From positions 1 through 64,000 of the forward strand of contig DATFAA010000142.1 of the NCBI GenBank assembly GCA_035255045.1: a stretch of DNA of 64,000 nucleotides. Direction: 5' to 3'. The translations under genes were made by a program, and so were the position numbers. The notes under the pieces are model-generated. The model did not search any database. It was given only the letters and a program-made list of their open reading frames with translations, and was not told the DNA's origin. Origin of the DNA: JAGTRP01 sp035255045. GTDB taxonomy: Bacteria; Pseudomonadota; Gammaproteobacteria; Burkholderiales; Rhodocyclaceae. Shown piece by piece: positions 46,144-60,617 of this stretch (position 1 is the stretch's first letter; each line of letters begins with the position of its first letter).

Positions 46144-46314
46144 ATGAGTATAGGGACGGCGAGCAGGTGCGCGACCGAGCGGAGACCGGCTGTTCGTCTC
46201 GATCTTCTGCGCCCGATCGAGGAATTGCGCATCGAATGCGACAAGGTGCATTTGAAGAATTTCGTGGATATGCGGCTCAAGGTTGTCAGTTCGCTGGAGC
46301 AACTGGTGATCTAA
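46144..46314 (+). CDS. Small hypothetical protein following the nuclease gene
   Basis: 56 residues; ATG 46144 directly follows the nuclease stop. The second half (PIEELRIECDKVHLKNFVDM, RLKVVSSLEQLVI) looks helical and protein-like. No ribosome-binding site of its own is seen, so it would rely on translational reinitiation. Could equally be the remnant of a longer gene. Confidence 0.35.
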   Translation: MSIGTASRCATERRPAVRLDLLRPIEELRIECDKVHLKNFVDMRLKVVSSLEQLVI

Positions 46315-46542
46315 AAGTCGGCACCACTGGAACGGCGATTCCGCCAATTACCGAGCGCCCCCTATGCATCTCATAGCGGACGGAACCGATCCGCGATACG
46401 ACTGACGGCTTCGGCCGATGAACTGGCATCCGACAGCCGCCGGCCATCGGCACCCCGGCCTCCCGGCGGCTGTCTAACAGGCATAACCAGGGATCGCCCC
46501 CGAGGCGGTCCCCTTCGGGAGTTCTTTCGATCGGAGGTCACT

Positions 46543-46962
46543 ATGCTCAAGCGCATCGCTATCGCATTCGGCGCCCTCTTCCTGCTGGTTGGCATCCTGG
46601 GCTTTGTCCCGGGGGTCACCACGGGCATGGAGGACGGCGGTGCCGGCCGCCTGTTCGGCGTTTTCGCGGTGGATACCATGCACAACATGGTCCACATGCT
46701 GACCGGCATCGTCGCCATCGCCTGCGGCCTGGCCAGCGAGGCGGCCAGCCGCAACTACTTCCGGGTGTTCGGCATCCTCTACGCCCTGGTGGCGGCCATG
46801 GGCTTCTACTACGGCCGGGAGCCCCTCATGGGCATGATGGCCCATAACATGCCCGACGCCGTGCTCCACACCGCCATCGCCATCGTCGCCCTGCTCCTGG
46901 GCTTCGGCCATGTGGCCGCCCGCTTCGAGCACCGCGACACGGGCACCCATCACCCGGCCTGA
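46543..46962 (+). CDS. DUF4383-like integral membrane protein
   Basis: 139 residues with four membrane helices. The layout (AIAFGALFLLVGILGFVPGV, LFGVFAVDTMHNMVHMLTGI, VLHTAIAIVALLLGF) fits DUF4383 membrane proteins. GGAGG precedes ATG 46543. Function unknown; first gene of the stable-looking GC-rich segment. Confidence 0.82.
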   Translation: MLKRIAIAFGALFLLVGILGFVPGVTTGMEDGGAGRLFGVFAVDTMHNMVHMLTGIVAIACGLASEAASRNYFRVFGILYALVAAMGFYYGREPLMGMMAHNMPDAVLHTAIAIVALLLGFGHVAARFEHRDTGTHHPA

Positions 46963-46977
46963 CATCCCGGCCGGGTG
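46951..46977. terminator. Hairpin between convergent genes
   Basis: CACCCGGCC (46951-46959) pairs perfectly with GGCCGGGTG (46969-46977) across a 9-base loop that contains the plus-strand stop codon. Being symmetrical it could end transcription from both sides, but there is no T-run on either strand. Confidence 0.45.
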
Positions 46978-46982
46978 GCGGC

Positions 46983-48116
46983 TCAGTCCAGGGTGCGGCG
47001 GAAGGTCTTCAGTCCCACGGCCAGCACAGCCCCCGTGAACAGCAGGATGGGCCAGATCTGGGGCCACAGCAGTTCGAGGCCGTTGCCCTTGAGGAGGATG
47101 CCCCGCACCAGGAGCAGGAAGTGGGTCAGGGGCAGGACGCTGCCTACCGCCTGGGCCCATTCCGGCATGCCCCGGAAGGGGAACATGAAACCCGACAGCA
47201 GCATGGAGGGCAGGAAGAAGAAAAAGGTCATCTGCATGGCCTGGAGCTGGTTGCGGGCGATGGAGCTGAAGGTGATGCCGAGGGTGAGGTTGGCGCAGAT
47301 GAAGAGCAGCACCACCCCGTAGAGCAGCACCAGGCTGCCCTGCATGGGAACGTCGAAAATCCAGCGGGCGGCGAGCAGGATGATGGTCACCTGGATGAGG
47401 CCGATGAGGATGTAGGGCACGATCTTGCCGGTCATCACCTCCAGGGGCGTGGCCGGGGTGGCCAGCAGGTTCTCGAAGGTGCCCCGCTCCCGCTCCCGGG
47501 TCATGGCCAGGCCGGTCATGAGCACCATGGTCATGGTCAGGATCACCCCCAGCAGACCGGGCACCACGTTGTAGGCGGTGACCCCCTCCGGGTTGTAGCG
47601 GCGATGCACCCGCAGCTCCATGGGCGCCGGGGCGGGTCTTTCCAGCCCCGGCAGGTCGGGGGCGAAGACCTCCTGGCCCAGGCGGTTCAGCACCGAGATG
47701 GCCCCGGCGGCCGCCATGGGATCAGTGGCGTCCGCCTCCACCAGCAGGGTGGGCGCCCTGCCCCGTACCAGGTCCCGGTGGAAGCCGGCCGGGAAGGTGA
47801 CCACGAACTGCACCTCGCCCTCGTCCAGGAGCCTGTCCGCCTGGCGGGCATCGATGCTGCCGACGATGCGGAAATACTCGCTGTTGGCCATGGCCGCCAC
47901 GTAGGAGCGGGCGAAGGGGCCCGGGTCGGCCATGACCACGGCGGTGGGCAGGTGCTTGGGGTCTGAGTTGATGGCGAAGCCGAAGAGCAGCAGCTGGATG
48001 ATGGGGATGCCGATGATCATGCCGAAGGTCAGCCGGTCCCGCTTGAGCTGGATGAACTCCTTGAGGAGGATGCCCAGCCAGCGGGCGAAGGAGAAGGTGG
48101 CGAAGCGTTCCAGCAT
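46983..48116 (-). CDS. ABC-2-type export permease
   Basis: 377 residues with an N-terminal helix, a large periplasmic loop (~40-180) and five further helices, the ABC-2 (YhhJ/YbhR-like) architecture. KEFIQLKRDRLTFGM at the start and TRERERGTFENLLATP are typical. It pairs with the ATPase encoded 4 bp upstream and the HlyD-type adaptor; substrate unknown, probably a drug or lipophilic compound. Confidence 0.92.
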   Translation of the reverse strand: MLERFATFSFARWLGILLKEFIQLKRDRLTFGMIIGIPIIQLLLFGFAINSDPKHLPTAVVMADPGPFARSYVAAMANSEYFRIVGSIDARQADRLLDEGEVQFVVTFPAGFHRDLVRGRAPTLLVEADATDPMAAAGAISVLNRLGQEVFAPDLPGLERPAPAPMELRVHRRYNPEGVTAYNVVPGLLGVILTMTMVLMTGLAMTRERERGTFENLLATPATPLEVMTGKIVPYILIGLIQVTIILLAARWIFDVPMQGSLVLLYGVVLLFICANLTLGITFSSIARNQLQAMQMTFFFFLPSMLLSGFMFPFRGMPEWAQAVGSVLPLTHFLLLVRGILLKGNGLELLWPQIWPILLFTGAVLAVGLKTFRRTLD

Positions 48117-48120
48117 GGTC

Positions 48121-49050
48121 CTATTCCCCGTACTGGTCCCGGCTGCCCTGCATGAGGTGGATGAAGGCGTCCTCCAGGGAGGGTGGCACCGGCCGCATCG
48201 CCAGATCGGTACCCGCCAGGGCGCCCCGCAGACTTTCTTCCAAGCGTCCGCCGTCCCGGCCGCTGACGTGGAGGGCGGTGCCGAAGCTCGCCACCAGCTC
48301 GGCCCCCGGCAGCTGCCGCAAGGTGTCGGACAGGCCCTGGAGCCCCGGGCCGCTGATTTCCCAGGTGCGGAGATTCTGGCTCGCCGCCACCTCGTCCGCC
48401 GTGCCGGAAGCCAGCAGGGTCCCGTAGGAGATGTAGGCCAGGCGGTGGCAGCGCTCGGCCTCGTCCATGTAATGGGTGGAAACCAGCACCGTGATGCCGG
48501 CGGCGGAGAGGCGGTGGATTTCCTCCCAGAAGTCCCGCCGGGCCTTGGGGTCCACCCCGGCGGTGGGCTCGTCCAGGAGGAGCAGGCGGGGCTGGTGCAG
48601 GAGGCAGGCGGCCAGGGCCAGGCGCTGCTTCCAGCCGCCGGACAGGGCGCCGGCCAGCTGGTCCCGGCGGCCGGCCAGGCCTAGCTGCTCCAGGGCCTCG
48701 TCCACCGCCCGCTTGCGCCCCTTCATGCCGAACATGCGGGCGACGAAGTCCAGGTTCTCGGCGATGGTGAGGTCATCCCACAGGGAGAAGCGCTGGGTCA
48801 TGTAGCCCACCTGGCGCTTGATCCTGTAGCTCTCCCGCACCACGTCCAGTCCGAGGCAGGTGCCGCGGCCGCTGTCCGGGGTCAGGAGGCCGCACAGCAT
48901 GCGGATGGAGGTGGTCTTGCCGCTGCCGTTGGGGCCCAGGAAGCCGAAAATCTCCCCTTCCCGGACCTGGAGGGCCAGGTCCTTGACCACGTGCTTGTCG
49001 CCGAAATGCTTGTTGAGACCGGCGACGTCGATGGCCAGGGGAGCGTCCAT
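48121..49050 (-). CDS. ABC transporter ATP-binding protein
   Basis: 309 residues. Walker A GPNGSGKTT (~40), Q-loop MTQRFSLWDDLT, signature LSGGWKQRLALA (~140), Walker B LLLLDEPTAGVD (~160), and switch His in VLVSTHYMDEA. Single ATPase domain with a ~90-residue C-terminal extension. Second-last gene of the TetR-HlyD-ATPase-permease operon. Confidence 0.95.
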   Translation of the reverse strand: MDAPLAIDVAGLNKHFGDKHVVKDLALQVREGEIFGFLGPNGSGKTTSIRMLCGLLTPDSGRGTCLGLDVVRESYRIKRQVGYMTQRFSLWDDLTIAENLDFVARMFGMKGRKRAVDEALEQLGLAGRRDQLAGALSGGWKQRLALAACLLHQPRLLLLDEPTAGVDPKARRDFWEEIHRLSAAGITVLVSTHYMDEAERCHRLAYISYGTLLASGTADEVAASQNLRTWEISGPGLQGLSDTLRQLPGAELVASFGTALHVSGRDGGRLEESLRGALAGTDLAMRPVPPSLEDAFIHLMQGSRDQYGE

Positions 49051-49051
49051 G

Positions 49052-50014
49052 TCAGCCTCCCGCCAGGCGCACGTCCACCGGCAGGCCCGGGCGCAGGTTG
49101 GCGGCCTGCTCCCCGGCCGGCGCCGCCTCCACCCGGAACACCAGCTTTTCCCGGCTGCCCCGGCTGTAGATCACCGGCGGGGTGTATTCGGCCTGGGGGG
49201 AAATGAAGTCGATGGTGGCCCGGATGGGGGTGGCGCAACCGTCGCATTTCGCCTCCACCGCCAGGCCCGGCTTGAGGCCGGCCAGGGCGGTTTCGGGCAC
49301 GTAGAAGCGCAGGCGCCGCCGCCCGTCAGGCAGCAGGCTGGCCACGGGGGAGCCGGCCGGAACCCATTCGCCGGGGCGGTAATAGGTATCGGCCACCTCG
49401 CCGGCAGCGGGGGCGGCCACCGTCTTCCTGTCCACCAGCCAGCGCTTCTGGGCGCTCTGGGCCCGGGCCGCCTGGAGGTCGGCCTGGGCGCCCCGCACCT
49501 CGGGCAGGCGGCCGAGGGTGGCCCGGTAGGTGGCCAGCTGCTGGCGCGCCGCCTCCACCTGGGCCCGGGCCTGGTCATGGGCGCTGCGGGCCTCGTCCAC
49601 ATTGGCCGGGGAGACGAAATTCTGGCGGGCCAGGGCCTCCTGCCGGGCCAGGCGGGTGCGGGCCAGGGCGAAGCTCGCCTCGGCGGCCCGCAGGTTGGCT
49701 TCCAGGGCGCCGATTTCCGGCTGGCGGCGGGGCTCCCGCAGGTTCTCCACCCGCTCCCGGGCCGAGTCGGCGCGGGCCTCGGCCTCGGCCAGGGCGTCGG
49801 AATCCGGGTCGGCGGCCACCGCGAACACCGCCTGCCCGGCCTGCACCCGGCTGCCTCGGGGCAGGTCCAGGGACTTGAGGTAGCCGGACTGGGGGGCGGC
49901 CAAATAGACGAATTCCCCTTCGACGTAGCCCTGGTAGGCAGGGGGCTGGCCGTTGCCGCAGGCGGCCAAGGCTACAGCCAGCAGCGGAGCGAAACGGGAC
50001 ATGGACGCTTTCAT
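49052..50014 (-). CDS. HlyD-family periplasmic adaptor, probable lipoprotein
   Basis: 320 residues. A short signal (RFAPLLAVALAACGNG) contains a lipobox LAAC, so the protein is likely lipid-anchored. Next come a biotinyl-lipoyl part (~25-60), an Ala/Arg-rich coiled-coil hairpin (~75-185) and a beta-barrel (~210-315). It would bridge the ABC pump and an outer-membrane channel. The start overlaps the stop of the regulator gene by 4 bp. Confidence 0.92.
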   Translation of the reverse strand: MKASMSRFAPLLAVALAACGNGQPPAYQGYVEGEFVYLAAPQSGYLKSLDLPRGSRVQAGQAVFAVAADPDSDALAEAEARADSARERVENLREPRRQPEIGALEANLRAAEASFALARTRLARQEALARQNFVSPANVDEARSAHDQARAQVEAARQQLATYRATLGRLPEVRGAQADLQAARAQSAQKRWLVDRKTVAAPAAGEVADTYYRPGEWVPAGSPVASLLPDGRRRLRFYVPETALAGLKPGLAVEAKCDGCATPIRATIDFISPQAEYTPPVIYSRGSREKLVFRVEAAPAGEQAANLRPGLPVDVRLAGG

Positions 50015-50559
50015 TGGATGCTCCTTCCCGGCTCGGCCGGATGGGGCAGCAGGGCCAGGAGGGCCCCGAGGCCGGCTTCGACGTCGGCCTCCGATTCCGG
50101 GCTCTGGCGCCCCAGGTTGAGGACGGCGAGGCCCACCACAGCGGCATGGAAAAGCACCACCTGGGTATCGTCGGCCTGGTAGCCCAGGCGGGTCAGGAGC
50201 CGCGCCACGGCCTCACGCACATGGACCACCAGCCGGCCCAGAGCCTCCCGCAGCCCGGCTTCCTGGTCGGCCGCGACGACCAGCCCGAGGAGCATGCGCA
50301 CCCGGGGCAGGTAGCGAACGGCGGCGGCCAGGGCCCGGGCCGGATCGGCGCCGGGCTCCGGGGGCGGCTGGGCCAGGGCCTGGTCCACCGAGTATTCGGC
50401 GATGGCCAGCAGGAGGTCGTTGCGGGTCGGGAAGTAGTAGGTGAGATGGCTCTGGCTGACCCCGGCCGCCTTGGCGATGCGCGGCTGGGTGAGCGCGGCC
50501 AGCCCCTGCTCGTGGAGGAGCGCGGCGCCGGCGGCGAGGACGCGTTGTTTGACTCCCAT
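50011..50559 (-). CDS. TetR-family repressor of the export operon
   Basis: 182 residues from ATG 50559 (an ATG at 50580 is also possible; neither has a clear ribosome-binding site). N-terminal HTH: AAGAALLHEQGLAALTQPRI, then AGVSQSHLTYYFPTRNDLL. The C-terminal helical ligand domain is variable. It is first in an operon with adaptor, ATPase and permease, an arrangement like CecR-YbhGFSR with one permease fewer, so it probably senses an exported compound. Confidence 0.9.
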   Translation of the reverse strand: MGVKQRVLAAGAALLHEQGLAALTQPRIAKAAGVSQSHLTYYFPTRNDLLLAIAEYSVDQALAQPPPEPGADPARALAAAVRYLPRVRMLLGLVVAADQEAGLREALGRLVVHVREAVARLLTRLGYQADDTQVVLFHAAVVGLAVLNLGRQSPESEADVEAGLGALLALLPHPAEPGRSIQ

Positions 50560-50627
50560 GGGGGAAGGCGGCGGGCCCATGCAATGAGGATTTGGTAACT
50601 ATACCAAACCTTCGACCGTCGGGGCCC

Positions 50628-55744
<5,117 letters not shown>

Positions 55745-55745
<1 letters not shown>

Positions 55746-57592
55746 CAGCGCCCCCGGGGGACCGGCGGGGCGATGAACCAGGCGACCGACCAGGGGGCCA
55801 GGCCGCCGGTCTGGATGTCCGCGTCCGTCAGGTGGCCGCTGCGATAGAGCACCTCGCCGGCCGGCACCGGCAGATTCAAGGCGGCCCGGGGCCCCAGGTT
55901 GGCGAGCAGGGCCAGGCGGCTGCCGTCGCCCAGGTGCCAGGAGACCGCCAGGGCCGAGGTGCCCACCGGCTGGAAGCTGCCCTGCCCCCCGGCCATGCCG
56001 GCCAGCCGCGGCACGATGCGCTCCCGGCGCAGGGCCAGCAATTCCCGGTAGAGGGCCAGCCAGCGGTCATGGGGTGGCCGGGCGAGGCATTCCCAGTCGA
56101 GGACGCTGGCCGCGAACGTGGCCTCGGCATTGGGGTCGGGGATATGGGCCCGCACTTCCGGGTCGGCGAAGCGGCTGAAGGCGGCGAATTCGGCCCGCCG
56201 GCCCGCGGTGACGGCGGCGGCCAGGTGGCCGGCGAAGTCGCAGAAGAAGAGGAAGGGCTGGGCGGCACCGAATTCCTCCCCCATGAACAGCAGGGGCGGC
56301 GACGGAGCCAGCAGCAGGACGGCGGTGGCGGCGGCCAGGGGCTCGGGCCCGGCCAGGTGGCAGAGGCGCTCGCCAAAGGCCCGGTTGCCGATCTGGTCGT
56401 GGTTCTGGAGAAAATTGACGAAGGCCCCCGGGGGCAGGTGGGCGCTGGGCTCGCCCCGGGGCTCGCCGTCATTGCAGGCCGAGACATCCCCCTGGAAGGC
56501 GAAGCCCTGGGCCAGGCAGCGGCCGAGCTGGGCGACCGGGGCCTCGGCATAGTCGGCGTAGTAGCCGTCCCGCTCGCCGGTGAGGAGGACATGGAAGGCG
56601 TGGTGGATGTCGTCGTTCCACTGGGCGGTGGCCCGCACCGGCCTGCCATTCCCGTCCCGCTCCAGGTAGTGGGCCTGGTTGCGCTCGTTCTCGAGGATCA
56701 GGTGGATGTGGCGCTCGGCTGCCGGGCCGCCGGGGCCGCGCACCCGGTCGGCGATCTCCTCGACGATGTCAGGGACGCTGGCGTCGGAAATGGCGTGGAT
56801 GGCGTCGAAGCGCAGGCCGTCCAGGTGGTACTCCTCCAGCCAGTAGAGGGCGTTGTGGATGTAGAAGTCCCGCACCGTGCGGCTGGCCGGCCCCTCGAAA
56901 TCGATGGCCGGCCCCCAGGGGGTGGCGTGGCGCTCGGTGAAGAAGGGGGCGGCGTAGGAACTCAGGTAATTGCCGTCCGGCCCGAAGTGGTTGTAGACCA
57001 CGTCCAGCAGCACCATGAGGCCCAGGCCGTGGGCGCGCTGCACCAGTTCCTTGAGGTCCTCGGGACGGCCGTAGCGACTGTCCGGGGCGAAGGGCAGGAC
57101 GCCGTCGTAGCCCCAGTTGCGGGCCCCGGAGAAATCCGCCACCGGCATCAGCTCGATGGCCGTCACCCCGAGGTCCGACAGGTAGCCCAGGCGCTCCGCG
57201 ACGCCGGCGAAGGTGCCGGCCGGGGTGAAGGCGCCGACGTGGAGTTCGTAGATCACCGCCTCCTCCCAGGGACGGCCGCGCCAGTTGTCGTCCCGCCAGT
57301 CGAAGGCCGTCGGGTCGACGACCTCGCTGGGACCGTGGACGTCCTCGGGATTGAAGCGGGAGGCCGGGTCGGGAAGCGGCGGGCCGCCGTCGGTGACGAA
57401 GCTGTAGAGGCTGCCCGCCCGGGCCCGCTCCACCCGGGCGGCGAACCAGCCCTCCAGCTGGGCTTCCATGGGCACCCGGCGGCCGTCCACCGCCAGGGTG
57501 ACGGCGCCCACCGAGGGCGCCCACAGCCGGAAGCGGACCCCGCCCCCGGCTGCCGGTTCGGCGCCGAAGGGCATGGCGTGGCGGCGCCTCAT
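55745..57592 (-). CDS. treZ: Malto-oligosyltrehalose trehalohydrolase
   Basis: 615 residues from ATG 57592, which overlaps the glgX stop (ATGA); this sets the start, as a longer open frame runs back through glgX in another frame. N-terminal CBM48-like domain (~1-95, VRFRLWAPSVGAVTLAV), GH13 barrel with ELMPVADFSGARNWGYDGV, LDGLRFDAIHAI (~260), LILENERN (~300) and NFLQNHDQIGN (~399), and a beta C-terminal domain. It releases trehalose from the TreY product. Confidence 0.95.
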
Positions 57593-59733
57593 GACAGCCC
57601 CCCGGCTGCGCCGTCGTCCCGCACCAGGAGCAGGAGGGCCATGCTGCGCCCCTCCAGGGGATAGCTGGCGCCGGCAGGAAGGCTGGACTTCCCCTCCCCC
57701 ACCCGGGCCGTGTCGAGCAGGACTTCCCAGGCGCGCTCGCTGTCCCAGCCGGGCAGCACGAAGGGCACGGCCTCGTGGTGGGCGTTGAAGAGCAGCAGGA
57801 AATTGCTGTCCCGCAGCCGCCGGCCCTGGCGGTCCCGCTCCTCCAGGCCGCCGGCGGCCAGGAACATGCCGAGGCAGCGGGCGAAGGTGTTGTCCCACTC
57901 CTCGTCGCTCATCTCGGTGCCGTCGGGCTTCAGCCAGAGGACATCCTTGACCTCGCTGCCCTTGATGCGGCGGCCGTGGAAGAAGCTGCGGCGGCGAAAG
58001 GCGGGATGCTCCTGGCGCAGCCGCACCACGCCCGCCACGAAGTCGAGGAATTCCTCCTGCCCCGGCGACAGCTCCCAGTTCAGCCAGTTGAGTTCGTTGT
58101 CCTGGCAGTAGGCATTGTTGTTGCCGGACTGGCTGTGGCCCATGGGATCGGCGGACAGGAGCATGGGTACGCCCTGGGAAAGCAGCAGGGTGGCCACCAG
58201 GTTGCGCTTCTGGCGCAGGCGCAGGGCCTGGACGGCGGGGTCGTCGGTGGGGCCCTCGACGCCGCAGTTCCAGGACAGGTTGTGGTCGCTGCCGTCCCGG
58301 TTGTCCTCCAGGTTGGCCTCGTTGTGCTTGTCGTTGTAGCTGACCAGGTCCTCCAGGGTGAAGCCGTCGTGGGCGGTGATGAAATTGACGCTGGCGTAGG
58401 GCCGGCGGCCGCTGGTGGCGTAGAGGTCGCTGGAGCCGGTGATGCGGTAGGCGAATTCCCCCACCAGGCCGCCGTCGCCCTTCCAGTAGGCGCGCACCGT
58501 GTCCCGGTAGCGGTCGTTCCATTCGGCCCAGCCGATGGGGAAGTTGCCCACCTGGTAGCCGCCCTCCCCCAGGTCCCAGGGTTCGGCGATGAGCTTGACC
58601 CGGGACAGTACCGGGTCCTGGTGGATGATGTCGAAGAAGGCCCCGAGGCGGTCCACCTCATGGAGTTCCCGGGCCAGGGTGGAGGCCAGGTCGAAGCGGA
58701 AGCCGTCCACGTGCATTTCCAGCACCCAGTAGCGCAGGCTGTCCATGATGAGCTGGAGCACCCGGGGATGCTGCAGGTTGAGGGTGTTGCCGCAGCCGGT
58801 GTAGTCCTGGTAATAGCGGGGGTCGTCCCGGGTCAGGCGGTAGTAGGCGGCGTTGTCGATGCCCCGGAAGCAGAGGGTCGGCCCCAGGTGGTTACCCTCG
58901 GCGGTGTGGTTGTAGACCACGTCCAGGATGACCTCGATGCCCTCCGAGTGCAGGGTCTTCACCATGGTCTTGAATTCGTCGATGGTACCGCTGGCGGAGT
59001 AGCGGGATTCCGGGGCGAAGAAGCCGATGGAGTTGTAGCCCCAGTAGTTGCGCAGGCCCTTCTCGATGAGGTGGCGATCGTCGATGAAGGCATGCACCGG
59101 CATCAGCTCGACGGCGGTGACCCCGAGGTGCAGCAGGTGCTCCAGCACCGGCCGCGTGGCCAGGGCGGCGTAGGTGCCCCGCAGGGCCGGCGGCACGTCG
59201 GGGTGGAGGCGGGTGAAGCCGTTGACGTGGAGTTCGTAGATGATGGTCTCGTGCCAGGGCGTCCGGGGCGGCCGGTCGTCCCCCCAGGTGAAGGCGTGGT
59301 CCACCACCCGGCACTTGGGCATGCCGGCGGCGCTGTCCCGGCGGTCGGGCGCCAGGTCCTCCTGGGGGCCGCCCACCCGATAGCCGAAGTGGGCGTCGTT
59401 CCAGCGCAGGTCGCCGACGATGTCCCGGGCGTAGGGGTCGAGGAGGAGCTTGTGGGGATTGAAGCGGTGCCCGGCCCGCGGGTCGTAGGGGCCATGGACC
59501 CGGTAGCCGTAGAGCAGCCCGGGGCGCGCCTCCGGCAGGTAGCAGTGCCAGATCTGGTCGGTCTGCTCGCGCAGCTCGATGCGCTGCACTTCCCGGTGGC
59601 TCTTGGGATCGAAAAGGCAGAGCTCGACCTTCTCGGCATGCTCCGAGAAGAGGGCGAAATTCACGCCCTGACCGTCCCAGGTCGCGCCGAGCGGGTACGA
59701 GTCCCCGGGCCATATGGTCATCACGTAGGGCAT
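57589..59733 (-). CDS. glgX: Glycogen debranching enzyme (isoamylase type)
   Basis: 714 residues. CBM48 N terminus (GATWDGQGVNFALFSEHAEK), GH13 barrel with IYELHVNGFT, VHAFIDDRHL, FRFDLASTLA (~346), KLIAEPWDLG (~381) and FITAHDGFTLEDL (~454), and a C-terminal beta domain. It cuts alpha-1,6 branches of phosphorylase-limited glycogen, supplying linear maltodextrins to the MalQ-TreY and TreZ enzymes encoded just downstream. No strong ribosome-binding site is seen; MTIWPGDSYP, 12 bp in, is an alternative start. Confidence 0.95.
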   Translation of the reverse strand: MPYVMTIWPGDSYPLGATWDGQGVNFALFSEHAEKVELCLFDPKSHREVQRIELREQTDQIWHCYLPEARPGLLYGYRVHGPYDPRAGHRFNPHKLLLDPYARDIVGDLRWNDAHFGYRVGGPQEDLAPDRRDSAAGMPKCRVVDHAFTWGDDRPPRTPWHETIIYELHVNGFTRLHPDVPPALRGTYAALATRPVLEHLLHLGVTAVELMPVHAFIDDRHLIEKGLRNYWGYNSIGFFAPESRYSASGTIDEFKTMVKTLHSEGIEVILDVVYNHTAEGNHLGPTLCFRGIDNAAYYRLTRDDPRYYQDYTGCGNTLNLQHPRVLQLIMDSLRYWVLEMHVDGFRFDLASTLARELHEVDRLGAFFDIIHQDPVLSRVKLIAEPWDLGEGGYQVGNFPIGWAEWNDRYRDTVRAYWKGDGGLVGEFAYRITGSSDLYATSGRRPYASVNFITAHDGFTLEDLVSYNDKHNEANLEDNRDGSDHNLSWNCGVEGPTDDPAVQALRLRQKRNLVATLLLSQGVPMLLSADPMGHSQSGNNNAYCQDNELNWLNWELSPGQEEFLDFVAGVVRLRQEHPAFRRRSFFHGRRIKGSEVKDVLWLKPDGTEMSDEEWDNTFARCLGMFLAAGGLEERDRQGRRLRDSNFLLLFNAHHEAVPFVLPGWDSERAWEVLLDTARVGEGKSSLPAGASYPLEGRSMALLLLVRDDGAAGGLS

Positions 59734-59993
59734 GTTGGCAGCTAGGAAAAATTAGAAGGGGGCGGCCATGGGTCCGGCGAAGGCTCTCGGGATGGCCGTC
59801 TGCCCGCCCGTCATCCTGCGGGTCTCCCTTTCGACGGAGAACGGCCTGCTTGGTTCTGCCTGCCTTGCCGGCAGCGGGGGAAGGCGGCGTCCGCTAAGGG
59901 CCCCAATCCGCGAATAAGGTGAATGCCCGATGGCCTTCCCCGATGCATATCCCGTAGATTCCCAGGTATTTGCACAGAGAAGGGTGAACCCCC

Positions 59994-60599
59994 GTGGACA
60001 TGGCCTTCGACCGCCCCGGCGCACGCCAGCAAGCCCCCCTGACCCAGGCTTTCAGCCTGGCCGCCAAGCTCCACGGCGCCCAGTTCCGCAAGGGCACGAC
60101 GGTGCCCTATCTGTCCCACCTGCTGTCGGTGGCGGCCCTGGTCATGGAGTACGGCGGCGACCAGGAGCAGACCATCGCCGCCCTCCTCCACGACGCCGTC
60201 GAGGACTGTGGCGCCGAGCACCTGCCGGTCATCCGCCACTGCTTCGGGGCGCGGGTGGCCCGCATCGTCAACGACTGCACCGACGCCGTGGCCAGCCCGT
60301 CCGGCCGGAAGGCCGACTGGAAGCCGCGCAAGCTGGCCTACCTCGGCCGCCTGGCCCAGGTCGAACCCGACACCCTCCTGGTTTCCGGCTGCGACAAGCT
60401 GCACAACGCCCGCTCCACGGTGCGCGACCTGCGGCACGTCGGCCCGGCGGTCTTCGCCCGCTTCACCGCCGGCAAGGAGGAGACCCTGTGGTACTACCGT
60501 GAGGTGTCGGGAATTTTCCTGGAGCGGCTGCCGGGCCCCCTGTCGAACGAACTGGCCCGCACCGTCTCGACCCTGGTGCGGGAAGCGGCGGCCGCCTGA
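59994..60599 (+). CDS. HD-domain hydrolase, RelA/SpoT-hydrolase-like (Mesh1 type)
   Basis: 201 residues from GTG 59994 or ATG 60000. The order AAKLHGAQFRKGTTVPYLSH, LLHDAVEDCG (HD pair), SGCDKLHNARS and WYYREVSGIF matches the stand-alone (p)ppGpp-hydrolase fold with its His/His-Asp/Asp metal site. No synthetase or ACT/TGS domain is present. It may lower (p)ppGpp or act on NADPH/other nucleotides, as described for Mesh1 proteins. Divergent from glgX, convergent with the adaptor gene. Confidence 0.82.
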   Translation: MDMAFDRPGARQQAPLTQAFSLAAKLHGAQFRKGTTVPYLSHLLSVAALVMEYGGDQEQTIAALLHDAVEDCGAEHLPVIRHCFGARVARIVNDCTDAVASPSGRKADWKPRKLAYLGRLAQVEPDTLLVSGCDKLHNARSTVRDLRHVGPAVFARFTAGKEETLWYYREVSGIFLERLPGPLSNELARTVSTLVREAAAA

Positions 60600-60617
60600 A
60601 CCCCCGGCCCCGGCGGC

